Assembly: GCF_000024965.1 (NCBI RefSeq)
Contig: NC_013530.1
Location: 930,001-994,000 of the forward strand
Direction of reading: 5' to 3'
DNA length: 64,000 bases
Source: Xylanimonas cellulosilytica DSM 15894
Lineage (GTDB): Bacteria; Actinomycetota; Actinomycetes; Actinomycetales; Cellulomonadaceae
The position numbers and the translations under genes were made by a program. Below, one piece after another: positions 16,633 through 26,116 of the stretch. The first letter of the stretch is position 1. Every line of letters begins with the position of its first letter. A model generated the notes under the pieces. The model was not told the DNA's origin, searched no databases, and saw only the letters and a program-made list of their open reading frames with translations.

Positions 16633-18132
16633 ATGCGCCAGCCATCCGTGCTGCTGCTCGAAGACGTGCGCAAGGCCTTCGGGCCGGTCGTGGCGCTGCG
16701 GTCCGGGACGCTCGAGGTCGCCCCCGGCTCCATCCACGCGCTCGTGGGCGAGAACGGGGCCGGCAAGTCCACGCTCCTCAAGGTCGTCGGCGGCGTCCAC
16801 CGCCGCGACGGCGGCCGGTTCGAGATCGGGGGCGACGCCGTCGACTTCCGCTCGACCACCGAGTCCAAGGCGGCGGGCATCGCCGTCATCTACCAGGAAC
16901 CCACGCTCTTCCCCGACCTGACCGTCGCGGAGAACATCTTTCTCGGCCGGGAGCCGCTGCGGTCGGGCCGGCGCATCGACCGGGCGCAGATGCGCGCCCG
17001 CTCCCGCGAGATCTTCGCCGGGCTGGGCGTCCACATCGACCCCGACCGGCCCGCCCGCGGGCTGTCGATCGCCGACCAGCAGCTCGTCGAGATCGCCAAG
17101 GCCATCTCCCTCGACGCGCGCATCCTCGTCATGGACGAGCCGACCGCGGCCCTCAGCGGCCGCGAGGTCGACCGGCTGTTCGCCGTCGCGCGCGGGCTGC
17201 GTGATGCCGGGTGCGGCCTCGTGTTCGTCTCGCACCGCATGGGCGAGGTGTTCAGCCTGTGCGACACCGTCACGGTGATGCGCGACGGCGCGCACGTCTG
17301 GAGCGGCCCCGTCGAGCAGACCACGGTGGACGAGGTCGTCGGACGGATGGTGGGCCGCGAGGTCTCCGAGCTCTACCCGGACCTGCCCGAGGGGCGGGGC
17401 GAGGCGCTGCTGGAGGTCGACGGCCTGGCCCGGGCCGGCGTGTTCCAGGACGTGTCGCTGCGCGTCCACGCCGGGGAGATCGTCGGCATCGCCGGGCTCG
17501 TGGGCGCCGGGCGCAGCGAGATCGCCCGGGCGGTGTTCGGCATCGACCGGTACGACGCCGGAACGGTCCGGGTGGCCGGGCGCGCCCTGCCGCCCGGCGA
17601 CCCGGGCACTGCCATCGCCGCCGGGCTCGGCTTCGTCCCCGAGGACCGGCGGCTGGAAGGGTTGGTGACGACGTCGTCCGTCGCCCGGAACGCGACCGCG
17701 GTGGTGCGCCGCCGGCTGGCCCGCCTCGGCATCCTGCGGGAGAGCGCCGAGTCCGCCAGCGCCCGCCGGTGGGCGGACCGGCTCGCCGTCCGCACGACGG
17801 CGCTCGACATGGATGCGTCCACGATGAGCGGCGGCAACCAGCAGAAGGTGGTGCTCGCCAAGTGGCTCGCCACCGACCCCCGCGTGCTCATCGTCGACGA
17901 ACCCACCCGCGGCATCGACGTCGGCACCAAGGCCGAGGTGCACCGGCTGCTCGCCGCCCTCGCGGCCGACGGGATGGCCGTCCTGCTGATCTCCTCCGAG
18001 CTGAGCGAGGTGCTGGGCATGTCGCACCGGGTGCTGGTGGTCCGTGAGGGACGCATCACCGCCGAGCTCGACCGCGCCGACGCCACCCCGGAGCGCGTCA
18101 TGCGTGCCGCCACGCAGGCGGTCGCGGCATGA
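16633..18132 (+). CDS. rhaT: Rhamnose ABC importer, ATP-binding protein
   Basis: A 499-residue tandem ATPase of a CUT2 (ribose-type) sugar importer. The N-terminal domain has Walker A GENGAGKST (39-47), Walker B ILVMDEPTAALS and an LSIAD signature. The C-terminal domain has a degenerate first loop (GLVGAGRSE), the signature SGGNQQK (about 398-404) and VDEPTRGID, the usual CUT2 arrangement. It powers uptake through the two permeases that follow. Rhamnose specificity comes from the mutarotase and isomerase downstream. The ATG follows GAGGGAG, and its stop overlaps the next start (ATGA). Confidence 0.9.
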   Translation: MRQPSVLLLEDVRKAFGPVVALRSGTLEVAPGSIHALVGENGAGKSTLLKVVGGVHRRDGGRFEIGGDAVDFRSTTESKAAGIAVIYQEPTLFPDLTVAENIFLGREPLRSGRRIDRAQMRARSREIFAGLGVHIDPDRPARGLSIADQQLVEIAKAISLDARILVMDEPTAALSGREVDRLFAVARGLRDAGCGLVFVSHRMGEVFSLCDTVTVMRDGAHVWSGPVEQTTVDEVVGRMVGREVSELYPDLPEGRGEALLEVDGLARAGVFQDVSLRVHAGEIVGIAGLVGAGRSEIARAVFGIDRYDAGTVRVAGRALPPGDPGTAIAAGLGFVPEDRRLEGLVTTSSVARNATAVVRRRLARLGILRESAESASARRWADRLAVRTTALDMDASTMSGGNQQKVVLAKWLATDPRVLIVDEPTRGIDVGTKAEVHRLLAALAADGMAVLLISSELSEVLGMSHRVLVVREGRITAELDRADATPERVMRAATQAVAA

Positions 18133-19220
18133 CGGCGCTCGCGGCCTCGGTGCTCGGCGGGCTCAAGGGCGCGCTGCGCTCGCGCGAGGCCGCGGTGGCG
18201 GCCGTGCTCGTGCTGGTCGTCGTCGGCACCTCCCTGGTGCAGCCCGGGTTCCTCGTCTCGCGGAGCGGCTGGCGCGACCTGCTGCTGACGCCCGCGATCC
18301 TCGTGGTGCTGGCGGTCGGGCAGGCGATGGTGGTGTTCACCCGCAACATCGACCTGTCCGTCGGCTCCGTCCTGGGGCTGACCGCCTACCTCACCGGGCG
18401 GTTGTTCGCCGACGGCGGGCTCCCGATCCCGGTCGTCGTGCTCGTCACCGTGCTCGCCGGCGCGGTCCTCGGGCTCGTCAACGGCGCGGTCGTGGCGTTC
18501 GCCCGCGTCCCCGCCCTCGTCGTCACCCTCGGGACCATGTACGCCTACCGCGGCGTCGTGCTCACCTGGGCCGGCAGCGACCGGATCGACGCCGACGAGA
18601 TGCCGCGCGCCTTCGGTGCGCTCGGCACCCGGCAGGTCGCCACCATCCCGGTGCTGGCGATCGTCGCCGTCGTCGTGCTCGCCGTCGCCGCCTGGTTCAT
18701 GCACACCTCACGCGCGGGGCGGCAGCTCTACGCCATCGGGTCCGACCCCGACGCCGCCCACCTCCACGGCCTGCCCGTCGCCCGGCGGGTGCTGTGGGTG
18801 TTCGTCGTCAGCGGTGCGCTGGCCGGGCTCGGCGGGGCCATGTTCGCCGCCCGCTACGGCACCGTGAGCTCGGGCGCCGGCAGCGGGCTCGAGCTGCAGG
18901 TGGTCGGCGCCGTCGTCGTCGGCGGGGTGGCGATCTTCGGCGGCAGCGGAACCGTGGTGGGCGCCGCGATCGGGGCCGTGCTGCTCCTGACGATCAACCG
19001 GGCGCTGCCCGTGGTCGGCGTGCCCGACTTCTGGCAGCGCGCCGTCGTCGGCGTGCTCATCCTGTCCGCGATCGTGCTCGACCGGGTCCTGGCCGTGCGC
19101 CGCACGCGGCGGCTCGTCGCCGCGCGGCTCGACGAGCACGCGCGGTTCGTCGCGGCGGCCGCGGACCAGCCCGCGGCTGGCGTCGAGCACGCCCGCGCCG
19201 GAGAGGGGAGGGCCTCATGA
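18129..19220 (+). CDS. rhaP: Rhamnose ABC importer permease 1
   Basis: A 363-residue CUT2 permease with 8-10 helices. It has the family stretches FTRNIDLSVGSVLGLTAYL (about residues 73-91) and GAVVVGGVAIFGGSGTVVGAAIG (about 262-284). A C-terminal extension of about 40 residues is cytoplasmic and Ala/Arg-rich. It overlaps the ATPase gene and the second permease gene by four bases each (ATGA), so the three are translationally coupled. It forms the membrane channel with the next protein. Confidence 0.88.
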   Translation: MTALAASVLGGLKGALRSREAAVAAVLVLVVVGTSLVQPGFLVSRSGWRDLLLTPAILVVLAVGQAMVVFTRNIDLSVGSVLGLTAYLTGRLFADGGLPIPVVVLVTVLAGAVLGLVNGAVVAFARVPALVVTLGTMYAYRGVVLTWAGSDRIDADEMPRAFGALGTRQVATIPVLAIVAVVVLAVAAWFMHTSRAGRQLYAIGSDPDAAHLHGLPVARRVLWVFVVSGALAGLGGAMFAARYGTVSSGAGSGLELQVVGAVVVGGVAIFGGSGTVVGAAIGAVLLLTINRALPVVGVPDFWQRAVVGVLILSAIVLDRVLAVRRTRRLVAARLDEHARFVAAAADQPAAGVEHARAGEGRAS

Positions 19221-20242
19221 CCACGACGACGCTCCAGCCCGCGGCCGCGCGCGCCCACGCCCGCCCGTGGTGGCGGCGGGCGCTGCTGACCCGGGAGATG
19301 GCGACCGTCGCCGCCCTCCTCCTCGTCTACGTGGTCGCGAGCACCACCGTCACCGGCTTCTCCGGCCCGCTGACGGTCACCTACCTGGTGCTCGACGTCA
19401 CGCCGATCCTCCTCATCGCGCTGGCCATGACCCCGATCATCGTCACCGGCGAGATCGACCTGTCGGTGGCGTCGGTGGTCGGGCTCGTCAGCGTCACCTT
19501 CGGCGTCCTGCTCGAAGCAGGGCTGCCCGCCGCGCTCGCTGCCGTCCTCGGCGTCGTCGTCGGCGGGGTGTGCGGCCTCGTCAACGGGCTGCTCGTCGCC
19601 GTCGTCGGCCTGCCGTCGCTCGCCGTCACCATCGGCACGCTCGCCCTGTTCCGCGGCCTGGCCGTCGGGCTGCTCGGCACCCGCGCGGTCACCTCGTTCC
19701 CCGAGTCGTGGACGGGTGCCGTGCGCTCCACGCTGGGCGAGACCCGGTTCCCCACCGTGACGCTCGGGCTCGTCGTCGCGATCGCGGTCGCCGCCGTCGT
19801 GCTCCATGCGACGGCGTTCGGGCGGGACGTCTTCGACATCGGGCGATCACCCGAGACGGCACGGTTCTCCGGCGTGCCGGTACGGCGCACCAAGGTCGTG
19901 CTGTTCGCCGTCTCGGGGCTGGTCGCCGGGCTCGCCGGCATCTACTGGTCGCTGCGCTACAGCTCGGCGCGCGGCGACAACGCCACCGGGCTGGAGCTGC
20001 AGGTCGTCGCCGCCGTGCTGCTCGGCGGGGTGTCGATCTTCGGCGGCCGCGGCGCCGTCCACGGCGTCGTCGCCGGCGTGCTGCTGATCGGCGTGCTGTC
20101 CAGCGCCCTGCGGTTGCAGGGCGTGACCGTCAACCTCATCAACATCGTCATCGGGGCGCTGCTCGTCCTGTCGGTCGTCACACCCCGGATCCTGGCCCAC
20201 CTTTCCGACCGCAGGGCCCGGTCGAGCACACCAAGGAGGTAG
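19217..20242 (+). CDS. rhaQ: Rhamnose ABC importer permease 2
   Basis: A 341-residue CUT2 permease. The markers are IIVTGEIDLSVASVVGLVSV (about residues 74-93), VNGLLVAVVGLPSLAVTIGTLALFRG (about 122-147) and LLGGVSIFGGRGAVHGVVAG (about 271-290). The ATG at 19217 overlaps the stop of the first permease. A much longer open frame exists upstream but is the shadow of the other two genes. It pairs with the previous permease; two different permeases are usual for rhamnose systems of this type. Confidence 0.88.
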   Translation: MTTTTLQPAAARAHARPWWRRALLTREMATVAALLLVYVVASTTVTGFSGPLTVTYLVLDVTPILLIALAMTPIIVTGEIDLSVASVVGLVSVTFGVLLEAGLPAALAAVLGVVVGGVCGLVNGLLVAVVGLPSLAVTIGTLALFRGLAVGLLGTRAVTSFPESWTGAVRSTLGETRFPTVTLGLVVAIAVAAVVLHATAFGRDVFDIGRSPETARFSGVPVRRTKVVLFAVSGLVAGLAGIYWSLRYSSARGDNATGLELQVVAAVLLGGVSIFGGRGAVHGVVAGVLLIGVLSSALRLQGVTVNLINIVIGALLVLSVVTPRILAHLSDRRARSSTPRR

Positions 20243-20246
20243 AACG

Positions 20247-21278
20247 ATGCGTATCTCGACTCGACGCGGTACCGCGGGGCTCGCCCTGGCGGCGAGCGTG
20301 GCGCTCGCGCTCGCGGCATGCTCCGGGGACGACGGCGGCACCGGGGCCGAGGGGGACGGTGGCGGCGACCTGACCATCACCTTCCTGCCCAAGAACCTCG
20401 GCAACCCGTACTTCGACACCTCGAGCGCGGGGGGTCAGGAGGCCGTCGAGGAGTTCGGCGGCACGTTCGACGAGGTGGGCCCGGAGACGGGCACGCCCGA
20501 CGCCCAGGTGCCGTTCATCAACACCGCGGCGCAGCAGGGCGTGGGCGCGCTCGTCGTCTCGGCCAACGACCCGCGCGCGATCGGCGGCGCCCTGAACGAG
20601 GCCCGCGACGCCGGCACCAAGGTGGTCACCTTCGACTCGGACACCGACCCGGAGTTCCGCGACCTCTTCATCAACCAGGCGACGGCCGAGGGCATCGCCG
20701 AGGCGCAGCTCGAGCTGATCTCCGAGCAGATCGGCGGCTCCGGGCAGATCGCGATCCTGTCCGCGTCGGCCAACGCCACCAACCAGAACGCGTGGATCGA
20801 GATCATGGAGGAGAGGCTGGCCGCCGACTACCCCGACATCGAGCTGGTCGAGACGGTCTACGGCGACGACGACGACCAGACGTCGTTCGACAAGACGGCG
20901 GCGCTGCTGCAGTCCCACCCGGATCTCAAGGGCATCGTCAGCCCGACGACGGTGGGTATCGCCGCGGCCGCGCGGTACGTGTCGACGTCGGAGTTCAAGG
21001 GTGAGGTGGCAGTCACCGGGCTCGGGACGCCGAACCAGATGCGCGAGTACGTCAAGGACGGCACGGTCGCCGCGTTCGCCCTGTGGAACCCGGGCGACCT
21101 CGGCTATCTCGCGGCCTTCGCCGCCAAGGCCCTCATCGAGGGCGACATCACGGGTGCCGAGGGCGACACGTTCGAGGCCGGCCGGCTCGGTTCGTTCACC
21201 GTGGGCGCCGACGCCACCGTGCTGCTCGGTGACCCGTACGTGTTCGACGCCGACAACATCGACGACTTCGACTTCTGA
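20247..21278 (+). CDS. rhaS: Rhamnose-binding lipoprotein
   Basis: A 343-residue periplasmic-binding-type lipoprotein. The signal peptide ends in the lipobox LALAAC with Cys25, followed by a Gly/Asp-rich linker. The mature part begins LTITFLPKNLGNPYFDTSS, typical of ribose-type binding proteins, and contains a NATNQNAW segment in the ligand region. It would capture rhamnose at the cell surface and deliver it to the permease pair. It starts five bases after the second permease, preceded by AGGAGG. A strong hairpin follows its stop. Confidence 0.88.
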   Translation: MRISTRRGTAGLALAASVALALAACSGDDGGTGAEGDGGGDLTITFLPKNLGNPYFDTSSAGGQEAVEEFGGTFDEVGPETGTPDAQVPFINTAAQQGVGALVVSANDPRAIGGALNEARDAGTKVVTFDSDTDPEFRDLFINQATAEGIAEAQLELISEQIGGSGQIAILSASANATNQNAWIEIMEERLAADYPDIELVETVYGDDDDQTSFDKTAALLQSHPDLKGIVSPTTVGIAAAARYVSTSEFKGEVAVTGLGTPNQMREYVKDGTVAAFALWNPGDLGYLAAFAAKALIEGDITGAEGDTFEAGRLGSFTVGADATVLLGDPYVFDADNIDDFDF

Positions 21279-21288
21279 GTCGTCGGCG

Positions 21289-21325
21289 CCCGCGCGGCAC
21301 GGCCTTGCCCGCCGTGCCGCGCGGG
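21289..21325. terminator. Perfect 14-base hairpin after the binding-protein gene
   Basis: CCCGCGCGGCACGG (21289-21302) pairs perfectly with its reverse complement (21312-21325) around a 9-base loop. It separates the transport genes from the catabolic genes and probably ends or thins the first transcript. Confidence 0.7.
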
Positions 21326-21342
21326 TGGTACTTTTCGAGCGC

Positions 21343-21356
21343 TTGAAACGATTCAG
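21343..21356. promoter_or_regulatory. LacI-type operator A3 before the catabolic genes
   Basis: TTGAAACGATTCAG lies 48 bases upstream of the mutarotase gene, right after the hairpin. It suggests the catabolic genes have their own repressed promoter; no clear -10 box is visible. Confidence 0.75.
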
Positions 21357-21403
21357 CAGGCCGCGATCACCGACGGCCGACGACGACGAGGGGGTCGCGT
21401 GCC

Positions 21404-21760
21404 GTGCGACGAGTGATGTTCCAGTTCCGGGTCGCACCCGACCGGCTCGCCGAGTACGCCGCAGCCCACGCCCGCGTGTGGCCCGAGATGCTCGACGCCC
21501 TGCACGAGACGGGCTGGCACAACTACTCGATCTTCACCGGCCCGGACGGTCAGGTCGTCGGCTACCTGGAGACCGAGGACCTGGCGGCCGCACAGGCCGG
21601 CATGGCGCAGCGCGAGGTCAACGCCCGCTGGCAGGCCGCGATGGCACCGTTCTTCGACGGCGCCGGCCCGGACGAGCAGCTGGTCGAGCTCACCGAGATC
21701 TTCCACCTGGAGACGCAGCTCGCCGCGGTCTCCGACGACGCGGAGCGAGGCACCCGATGA
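21404..21760 (+). CDS. rhaM: L-rhamnose mutarotase
   Basis: A 118-residue protein of the RhaM/RhaU family, which interconverts the alpha and beta anomers of L-rhamnose before isomerisation. The family pattern MFQFRVAPDRLAEYAAAHARVWPEM (about residues 5-29) contains the His and Tyr positions used in catalysis, and LHETGWHNYSIF follows. The length is slightly above the usual 104-110 because of a short C-terminal tail. I chose the GTG at 21404 to keep the family start. Its stop overlaps the isomerase start (ATGA). Confidence 0.88.
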   Translation: MRRVMFQFRVAPDRLAEYAAAHARVWPEMLDALHETGWHNYSIFTGPDGQVVGYLETEDLAAAQAGMAQREVNARWQAAMAPFFDGAGPDEQLVELTEIFHLETQLAAVSDDAERGTR

Positions 21761-22923
21761 CTTCCTTCGACCGGATCGTCCCGGTGCTCGACCGGCTCGC
21801 GATCGAGGTGCCGTCCTGGGCGTACGGCAACTCCGGCACCCGCTTCAAGGTGTTCGCCACGCCGGGCACCCCGCGCACGCCGCAGGAGAAGATCGCGGAC
21901 GCCGCGAAGGTCCACGAGCTGACCGGGCTCGCCCCGACCGTCGCGCTGCACATCCCCTGGGACAAGGTGGACGACTACGCCGCGCTGCGCTCCTTCGCCC
22001 AGGACCACGGCGTCGACCTCGGCACCATCAACTCGAACACGTTCCAGGACGACGTCTACAAGCTCGGCTCGCTGACCCACCGCGACCCCGCGGTGCGCCG
22101 TCGGGCGATCGACCACCACCTCGAGTGCATCGAGATCATGGGCCGGACCGGGTCGCGCGACCTGAAGATCTGGCTCGCCGACGGCACCAACTACCCCGGC
22201 CAGGGCGACATCCGGGCACGGCAGGACTGGCTGCACGAGTCGCTGACGGAGATCTACGCCCACCTGGGCGACGAGCAGCGCATGGTGCTCGAGTACAAGT
22301 TCTTCGAGCCGGCGTTCTACCACACGGACGTGCCCGACTGGGGCACCTCGTACGCGCACGTCAACGCGCTGGGGGACAAGGCGTTCGTGTGCCTCGACAC
22401 GGGCCACCACGCCCCGGGCACCAACATCGAGTTCATCGTCGCGCAGCTGCTGCGCCTGGGAAAGCTCGGCTCGTTCGACTTCAACTCCCGGTTCTACGCC
22501 GACGACGACCTGATCGTCGGGGCGGCCGACCCGTTCCAGCTCTTCCGGATCCTGGCCGAGGTGGCGCGCGGCGGCGGCCTCGACGAGGGGTCGCCCGTCG
22601 CGCTGATGCTGGACCAGTGCCACAACATCGAGGACAAGATCCCCGGCCAGATCCGCTCGGTCCTCAACGTCCAGGAGACGGTGGCCAAGGTGCTGCTGCT
22701 CGACCGGGAAGCGTTGACCGCCGCGCAGGACGCCGGGGACGTGCTGGCCGCGCACCAGGTGGTCATGGACGCCTTCTGGACCGACGTCCGCCCGCTGCTC
22801 GCCGCGTACCGCGAGGCCAAGGGCCTGCCCGCCGACCCGATGACCGCCTACGCCGCGTCCGGCTACCAGCAGCGCATCGCCGCCGAGCGCGTCGGCGGCA
22901 CCCAGGCCTCCTGGGGCGCCTGA
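21757..22923 (+). CDS. rhaI: L-rhamnose isomerase
   Basis: A 388-residue TIM-barrel isomerase of the Pseudomonas stutzeri L-RhI class, converting L-rhamnose to L-rhamnulose with two divalent metals. Visible features are the N-terminal IEVPSWAYGNSGTRFKVF, WLADGTNYPGQGD (about residues 145-157), the metal-site segment LEYKFFEPAFYHTDVPDWGTS, the barrel strand CLDTGHH and FDFNSRFYADDDL. The length matches the family at about 390. It is translationally coupled to the mutarotase and followed 35 bases later by the aldolase/dehydrogenase. Confidence 0.92.
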   Translation: MTSFDRIVPVLDRLAIEVPSWAYGNSGTRFKVFATPGTPRTPQEKIADAAKVHELTGLAPTVALHIPWDKVDDYAALRSFAQDHGVDLGTINSNTFQDDVYKLGSLTHRDPAVRRRAIDHHLECIEIMGRTGSRDLKIWLADGTNYPGQGDIRARQDWLHESLTEIYAHLGDEQRMVLEYKFFEPAFYHTDVPDWGTSYAHVNALGDKAFVCLDTGHHAPGTNIEFIVAQLLRLGKLGSFDFNSRFYADDDLIVGAADPFQLFRILAEVARGGGLDEGSPVALMLDQCHNIEDKIPGQIRSVLNVQETVAKVLLLDREALTAAQDAGDVLAAHQVVMDAFWTDVRPLLAAYREAKGLPADPMTAYAASGYQQRIAAERVGGTQASWGA

Positions 22924-22958
22924 CCCATCCCGACCCACCCTCTCGGAGCGAACCCGTC

Positions 22959-25013
22959 ATGACCCACCCCGCCGTCGCCGACCTCGTCGCCCGGTCCAAC
23001 CGGCTCGGCGCCGACCCGCGCACCACCAACTACGCCGGCGGCAACACCTCCGCCAAGGGCACCGAGACCGACCCCGTCACGGGGGAGCCGGTCGAGCTGC
23101 TGTGGGTCAAGGGGTCGGGCGGGGACCTGGGCACGCTGACCGAGAAAGGCCTGGCCGTGCTGCGCCTGGACCGGCTGCGCTCGCTGACCGGCGTCTACCC
23201 GGGCGTCGAGCGCGAGGACGAGATGGTCGCCGCGTTCGACCACTGCCTGTTCGGCAAGGGCGGCGCGGCACCGTCGATCGACACCGCGATGCACGGCCTC
23301 GTCGACGCCGCGCACGTCGACCACCTGCACCCCGACGCCGGCATCGCCATCGCCACGGCCGCCGACGGCGAGGCGCTGACCCGCACCATCTTCGGCGACA
23401 AGGTGGTCTGGGTGCCGTGGCGGCGCCCCGGCTTCCAGCTCGGGCTCGACATCGCCGCCGTCAAGGAGGCCAACCCGCAGGCCGTCGGCACCGTGCTGGG
23501 CGGGCACGGCATCACCGCCTGGGGCGACACCTCCGACGACGCCGAGGCCGCGTCGCAGTGGATCATCACCACCGCGCAGGCCTACCTCGACGCCCACGGC
23601 AGGCCCGAGCCGTTCGGCCCCGTGCTGCCCGGGCACGAGCCGCTGCCCGAGGCCGAACGCCGCGCCAAGGCCGCGGCGCTGGCCCCGCACCTGCGCGCGA
23701 TCGCCTCCGCCGACCGCCCGCAGGTGGGCCACTACACCGACTCCGACGGCGTGCTCGACTTCGTCTCCCGCGCCCGGCACGCCGAGCTCGCCGCGCTCGG
23801 GACGAGCTGCCCCGACCACTTCCTGCGCACCAAGGTGCGGCCGCTCGTAGTCGACCTGCCCGCGACGGCCAGCATCGAGGAGATCGTCGGCCGGCTGCCC
23901 GCGCTGCACGAGGCGTACCGCGCCGACTACACCGCCTACTACGAGCGGGGCGCCGCCCAGGCCCGCGCCCGCGGCGAGGAACCGCCCGCCCTGCGCGGCG
24001 CCGACCCCGCGATCGTGCTGGTCCCCGGCGTCGGCATGTTCTCCTACGGCGCCGACAAGCAGACCGCGCGCGTCGCCGGAGAGTTCTACGTCAACGCCAT
24101 CAACGTCATGCGCGGCGCCGAGGCGCTGTCCACGTACGCCCCCATCGACGAGGACGAGAAGTTCCGCATCGAGTACTGGGCGCTCGAAGAGGCCAAGCTG
24201 CAGCGCCGCCCCCAGCCCAAGCCGCTGGCCACCCGCATCGCGTTCGTCACCGGCGGGGCGTCCGGCATCGGCAAGGCCATCGCCACCCGGCTCGCCGCCG
24301 AGGGCGCCTGCGTCGCCGTCGCCGACCTCGACGAGGCCAAGGCCCAGGCCGCCGCCGCCGAGATCGGCGGGCCCGACGTCGCCGTCGGCATCGCCGCGAA
24401 CGTCGCCGACGAGGCCGCCGTCCAGGCCGCCCTCGCCGCGACCGTGCTCGCCTTCGGCGGCGTCGACATCGTCGTCAACAACGCCGGACTGTCGCTGAGC
24501 CGATCCCTGTTCGACACCACCGAGGCCGACTGGGACCTCCAGCACGACGTCATGGCCAAGGGATCCTTCCTCGTCGCCAAGCACTTCGCCCAGGCCCTCG
24601 TCGACCAAGGGCTCGGCGGCGACGTCATCTACATCTCGTCCAAGAACTCCGTGTTCGCCGGCCCCAACAACATCGCCTACTCCGCCGCCAAGGCCGACCA
24701 GGCCCACCAGGTCCGCCTGCTCGCCGCCGAGCTCGGCCCGCACGGCATCAAGGTCAACGGCATCAACCCCGACGGCGTCGTGCGCGGCTCCGGCATCTTC
24801 GCCGGCGGCTGGGGCGCCAACCGGGCCGCCGTGTACGGCGTGCCCGAGGAGAAGCTGGGCGAGTTCTACGCCCAGCGCACCCTGCTGGGACGCGAGGTGC
24901 TGCCCGAGCACGTCGCCAACGCGGCCTATGCGCTGTGCACCGGCGACTTCTCCCACACGACCGGCCTGCACGTGCCCGTCGACGCGGGCGTCGCCGCCGC
25001 GTTCCTGCGCTGA
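22959..25013 (+). CDS. rhaD: Bifunctional rhamnulose-1-P aldolase / lactaldehyde dehydrogenase
   Basis: A 684-residue fusion. Residues 1 to about 420 are a class II aldolase/adducin domain with metal-site histidines in HVDHLHPDAG (about residues 112-121) and GGHGITAWGD. It splits L-rhamnulose-1-phosphate into dihydroxyacetone phosphate and L-lactaldehyde. From about 428 a short-chain dehydrogenase domain follows, with the nucleotide motif TGGASGIGKAIA, NNAGLS and a YSAAK catalytic Tyr/Lys pair. In studied relatives (RhaEW/RhaD) this half oxidises L-lactaldehyde to L-lactate. The kinase that makes its substrate is not in this window. The ATG at 22959 was chosen for the family start THPAVADLV. 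Confidence 0.9.
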   Translation: MTHPAVADLVARSNRLGADPRTTNYAGGNTSAKGTETDPVTGEPVELLWVKGSGGDLGTLTEKGLAVLRLDRLRSLTGVYPGVEREDEMVAAFDHCLFGKGGAAPSIDTAMHGLVDAAHVDHLHPDAGIAIATAADGEALTRTIFGDKVVWVPWRRPGFQLGLDIAAVKEANPQAVGTVLGGHGITAWGDTSDDAEAASQWIITTAQAYLDAHGRPEPFGPVLPGHEPLPEAERRAKAAALAPHLRAIASADRPQVGHYTDSDGVLDFVSRARHAELAALGTSCPDHFLRTKVRPLVVDLPATASIEEIVGRLPALHEAYRADYTAYYERGAAQARARGEEPPALRGADPAIVLVPGVGMFSYGADKQTARVAGEFYVNAINVMRGAEALSTYAPIDEDEKFRIEYWALEEAKLQRRPQPKPLATRIAFVTGGASGIGKAIATRLAAEGACVAVADLDEAKAQAAAAEIGGPDVAVGIAANVADEAAVQAALAATVLAFGGVDIVVNNAGLSLSRSLFDTTEADWDLQHDVMAKGSFLVAKHFAQALVDQGLGGDVIYISSKNSVFAGPNNIAYSAAKADQAHQVRLLAAELGPHGIKVNGINPDGVVRGSGIFAGGWGANRAAVYGVPEEKLGEFYAQRTLLGREVLPEHVANAAYALCTGDFSHTTGLHVPVDAGVAAAFLR

Positions 25014-25066
25014 CCTCGACGGTCGCGGCTCGGTACACTGCGGCTCGGCCCGAACAGGAGGTGCCC

Positions 25067-26116
25067 ATGGCGAGGCCTCGCCTGCAGGACGTCGCCGAGC
25101 GCGCCGGAGTCTCGCTCGCCACCGCCTCACGCGTGCTCAACGGCTCCTCCCGGCAGCCCGGACCCGAGCTCGTCACCCGCGTCCGCGCCGCCGCCGACGA
25201 CCTGGGCTACGTCGTCAACGCCCAGGCGCAGGCCCTCGCCCGGTCCCGCACCGGGCTCGTGGGCCTGGTGGTGCAGGACATCTCCGACCCCTACTTCTCC
25301 ACCATCGCTGCCGGTGCACAGGTCGCCGCACGCCAGCACGGCTTCCAGCTCGTCCTCGCCAGCACCGACCGCGACCCCGCCGTCGAGCTCGAGGCCGTCG
25401 GCGCGCTCGTCGCGCACCGCGCCGACGCGATCGTCGTCGTCGGCACACGGCGCGGCCCCGAGGACTCCGGGCTCGAGGACGCCCTGGACCGCTACCGCGC
25501 CTCCGGCGGGCACGCCGTGCTCGTGGGGCAGCCACTCGGCGACGTGCGCACCGTGCAACCGCCCAACGCCGTCGGCGCGGCGGCGCTCGCGGAGGCGCTG
25601 CTGGGGCTGGGACTGCGGCGGTTCGCCGTGCTGGGCCTCGCGGAGCCGTGGGCGACGCCGCGTGAGCGCGGTGCCGCGTTCACGCGCGCCGTGGAGGCCG
25701 CGGGCGGCAGCGTCGAGACCGTGACCGCCTCGGCGTTCTCGCGCGACGGCGGGTACGACGCGGCGGAGGACGTCGCCGCGCTCGCCGCGTCGGCCGCGCG
25801 TCCGGCGGGGGAACGGCTGTGCGTGTTCGCCGTCGCGGACGTCATGGCGATCGGGCTGATCGCCGGGCTGCGCGAGCGGGGCGTCGCCGTGCCCGACGAC
25901 GTCCTGGTCGCCGGGTTCGACGACATCCCGACGCTGCGCGACCACGTGCCGGCGCTGACCACCGTGCGCGTGCCGCTGGAGGAGATGGGCCGCCGCGCGG
26001 TGCTCACCGCCGTCGCCGAGCTCGACGGCGCGGACGACCCGGGCCTGGACGCCCCCCTGGAGGCCGAGGTCGCCCTCCGCGAGTCCACCGCACAAGGACG
26101 GTCTGGGCGGCAGTAG
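25067..26116 (+). CDS. LacI-family regulator at the end of the rhamnose cluster
   Basis: A 349-residue LacI-type regulator. The helix-turn-helix is RLQDVAERAGVSLATASRVLNG (about residues 5-26); the effector domain starts with GLVGLVVQDISDPYFS. The ATG follows AGGAGG. It lies 53 bases after the aldolase gene. The intergenic gap contains neither of the two operator types. It may control the AAGCGCTT-type sites at 30.35 and 35.8-35.9 kb, which have no other obvious regulator, but that is inference. Confidence 0.85.
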   Translation: MARPRLQDVAERAGVSLATASRVLNGSSRQPGPELVTRVRAAADDLGYVVNAQAQALARSRTGLVGLVVQDISDPYFSTIAAGAQVAARQHGFQLVLASTDRDPAVELEAVGALVAHRADAIVVVGTRRGPEDSGLEDALDRYRASGGHAVLVGQPLGDVRTVQPPNAVGAAALAEALLGLGLRRFAVLGLAEPWATPRERGAAFTRAVEAAGGSVETVTASAFSRDGGYDAAEDVAALAASAARPAGERLCVFAVADVMAIGLIAGLRERGVAVPDDVLVAGFDDIPTLRDHVPALTTVRVPLEEMGRRAVLTAVAELDGADDPGLDAPLEAEVALRESTAQGRSGRQ

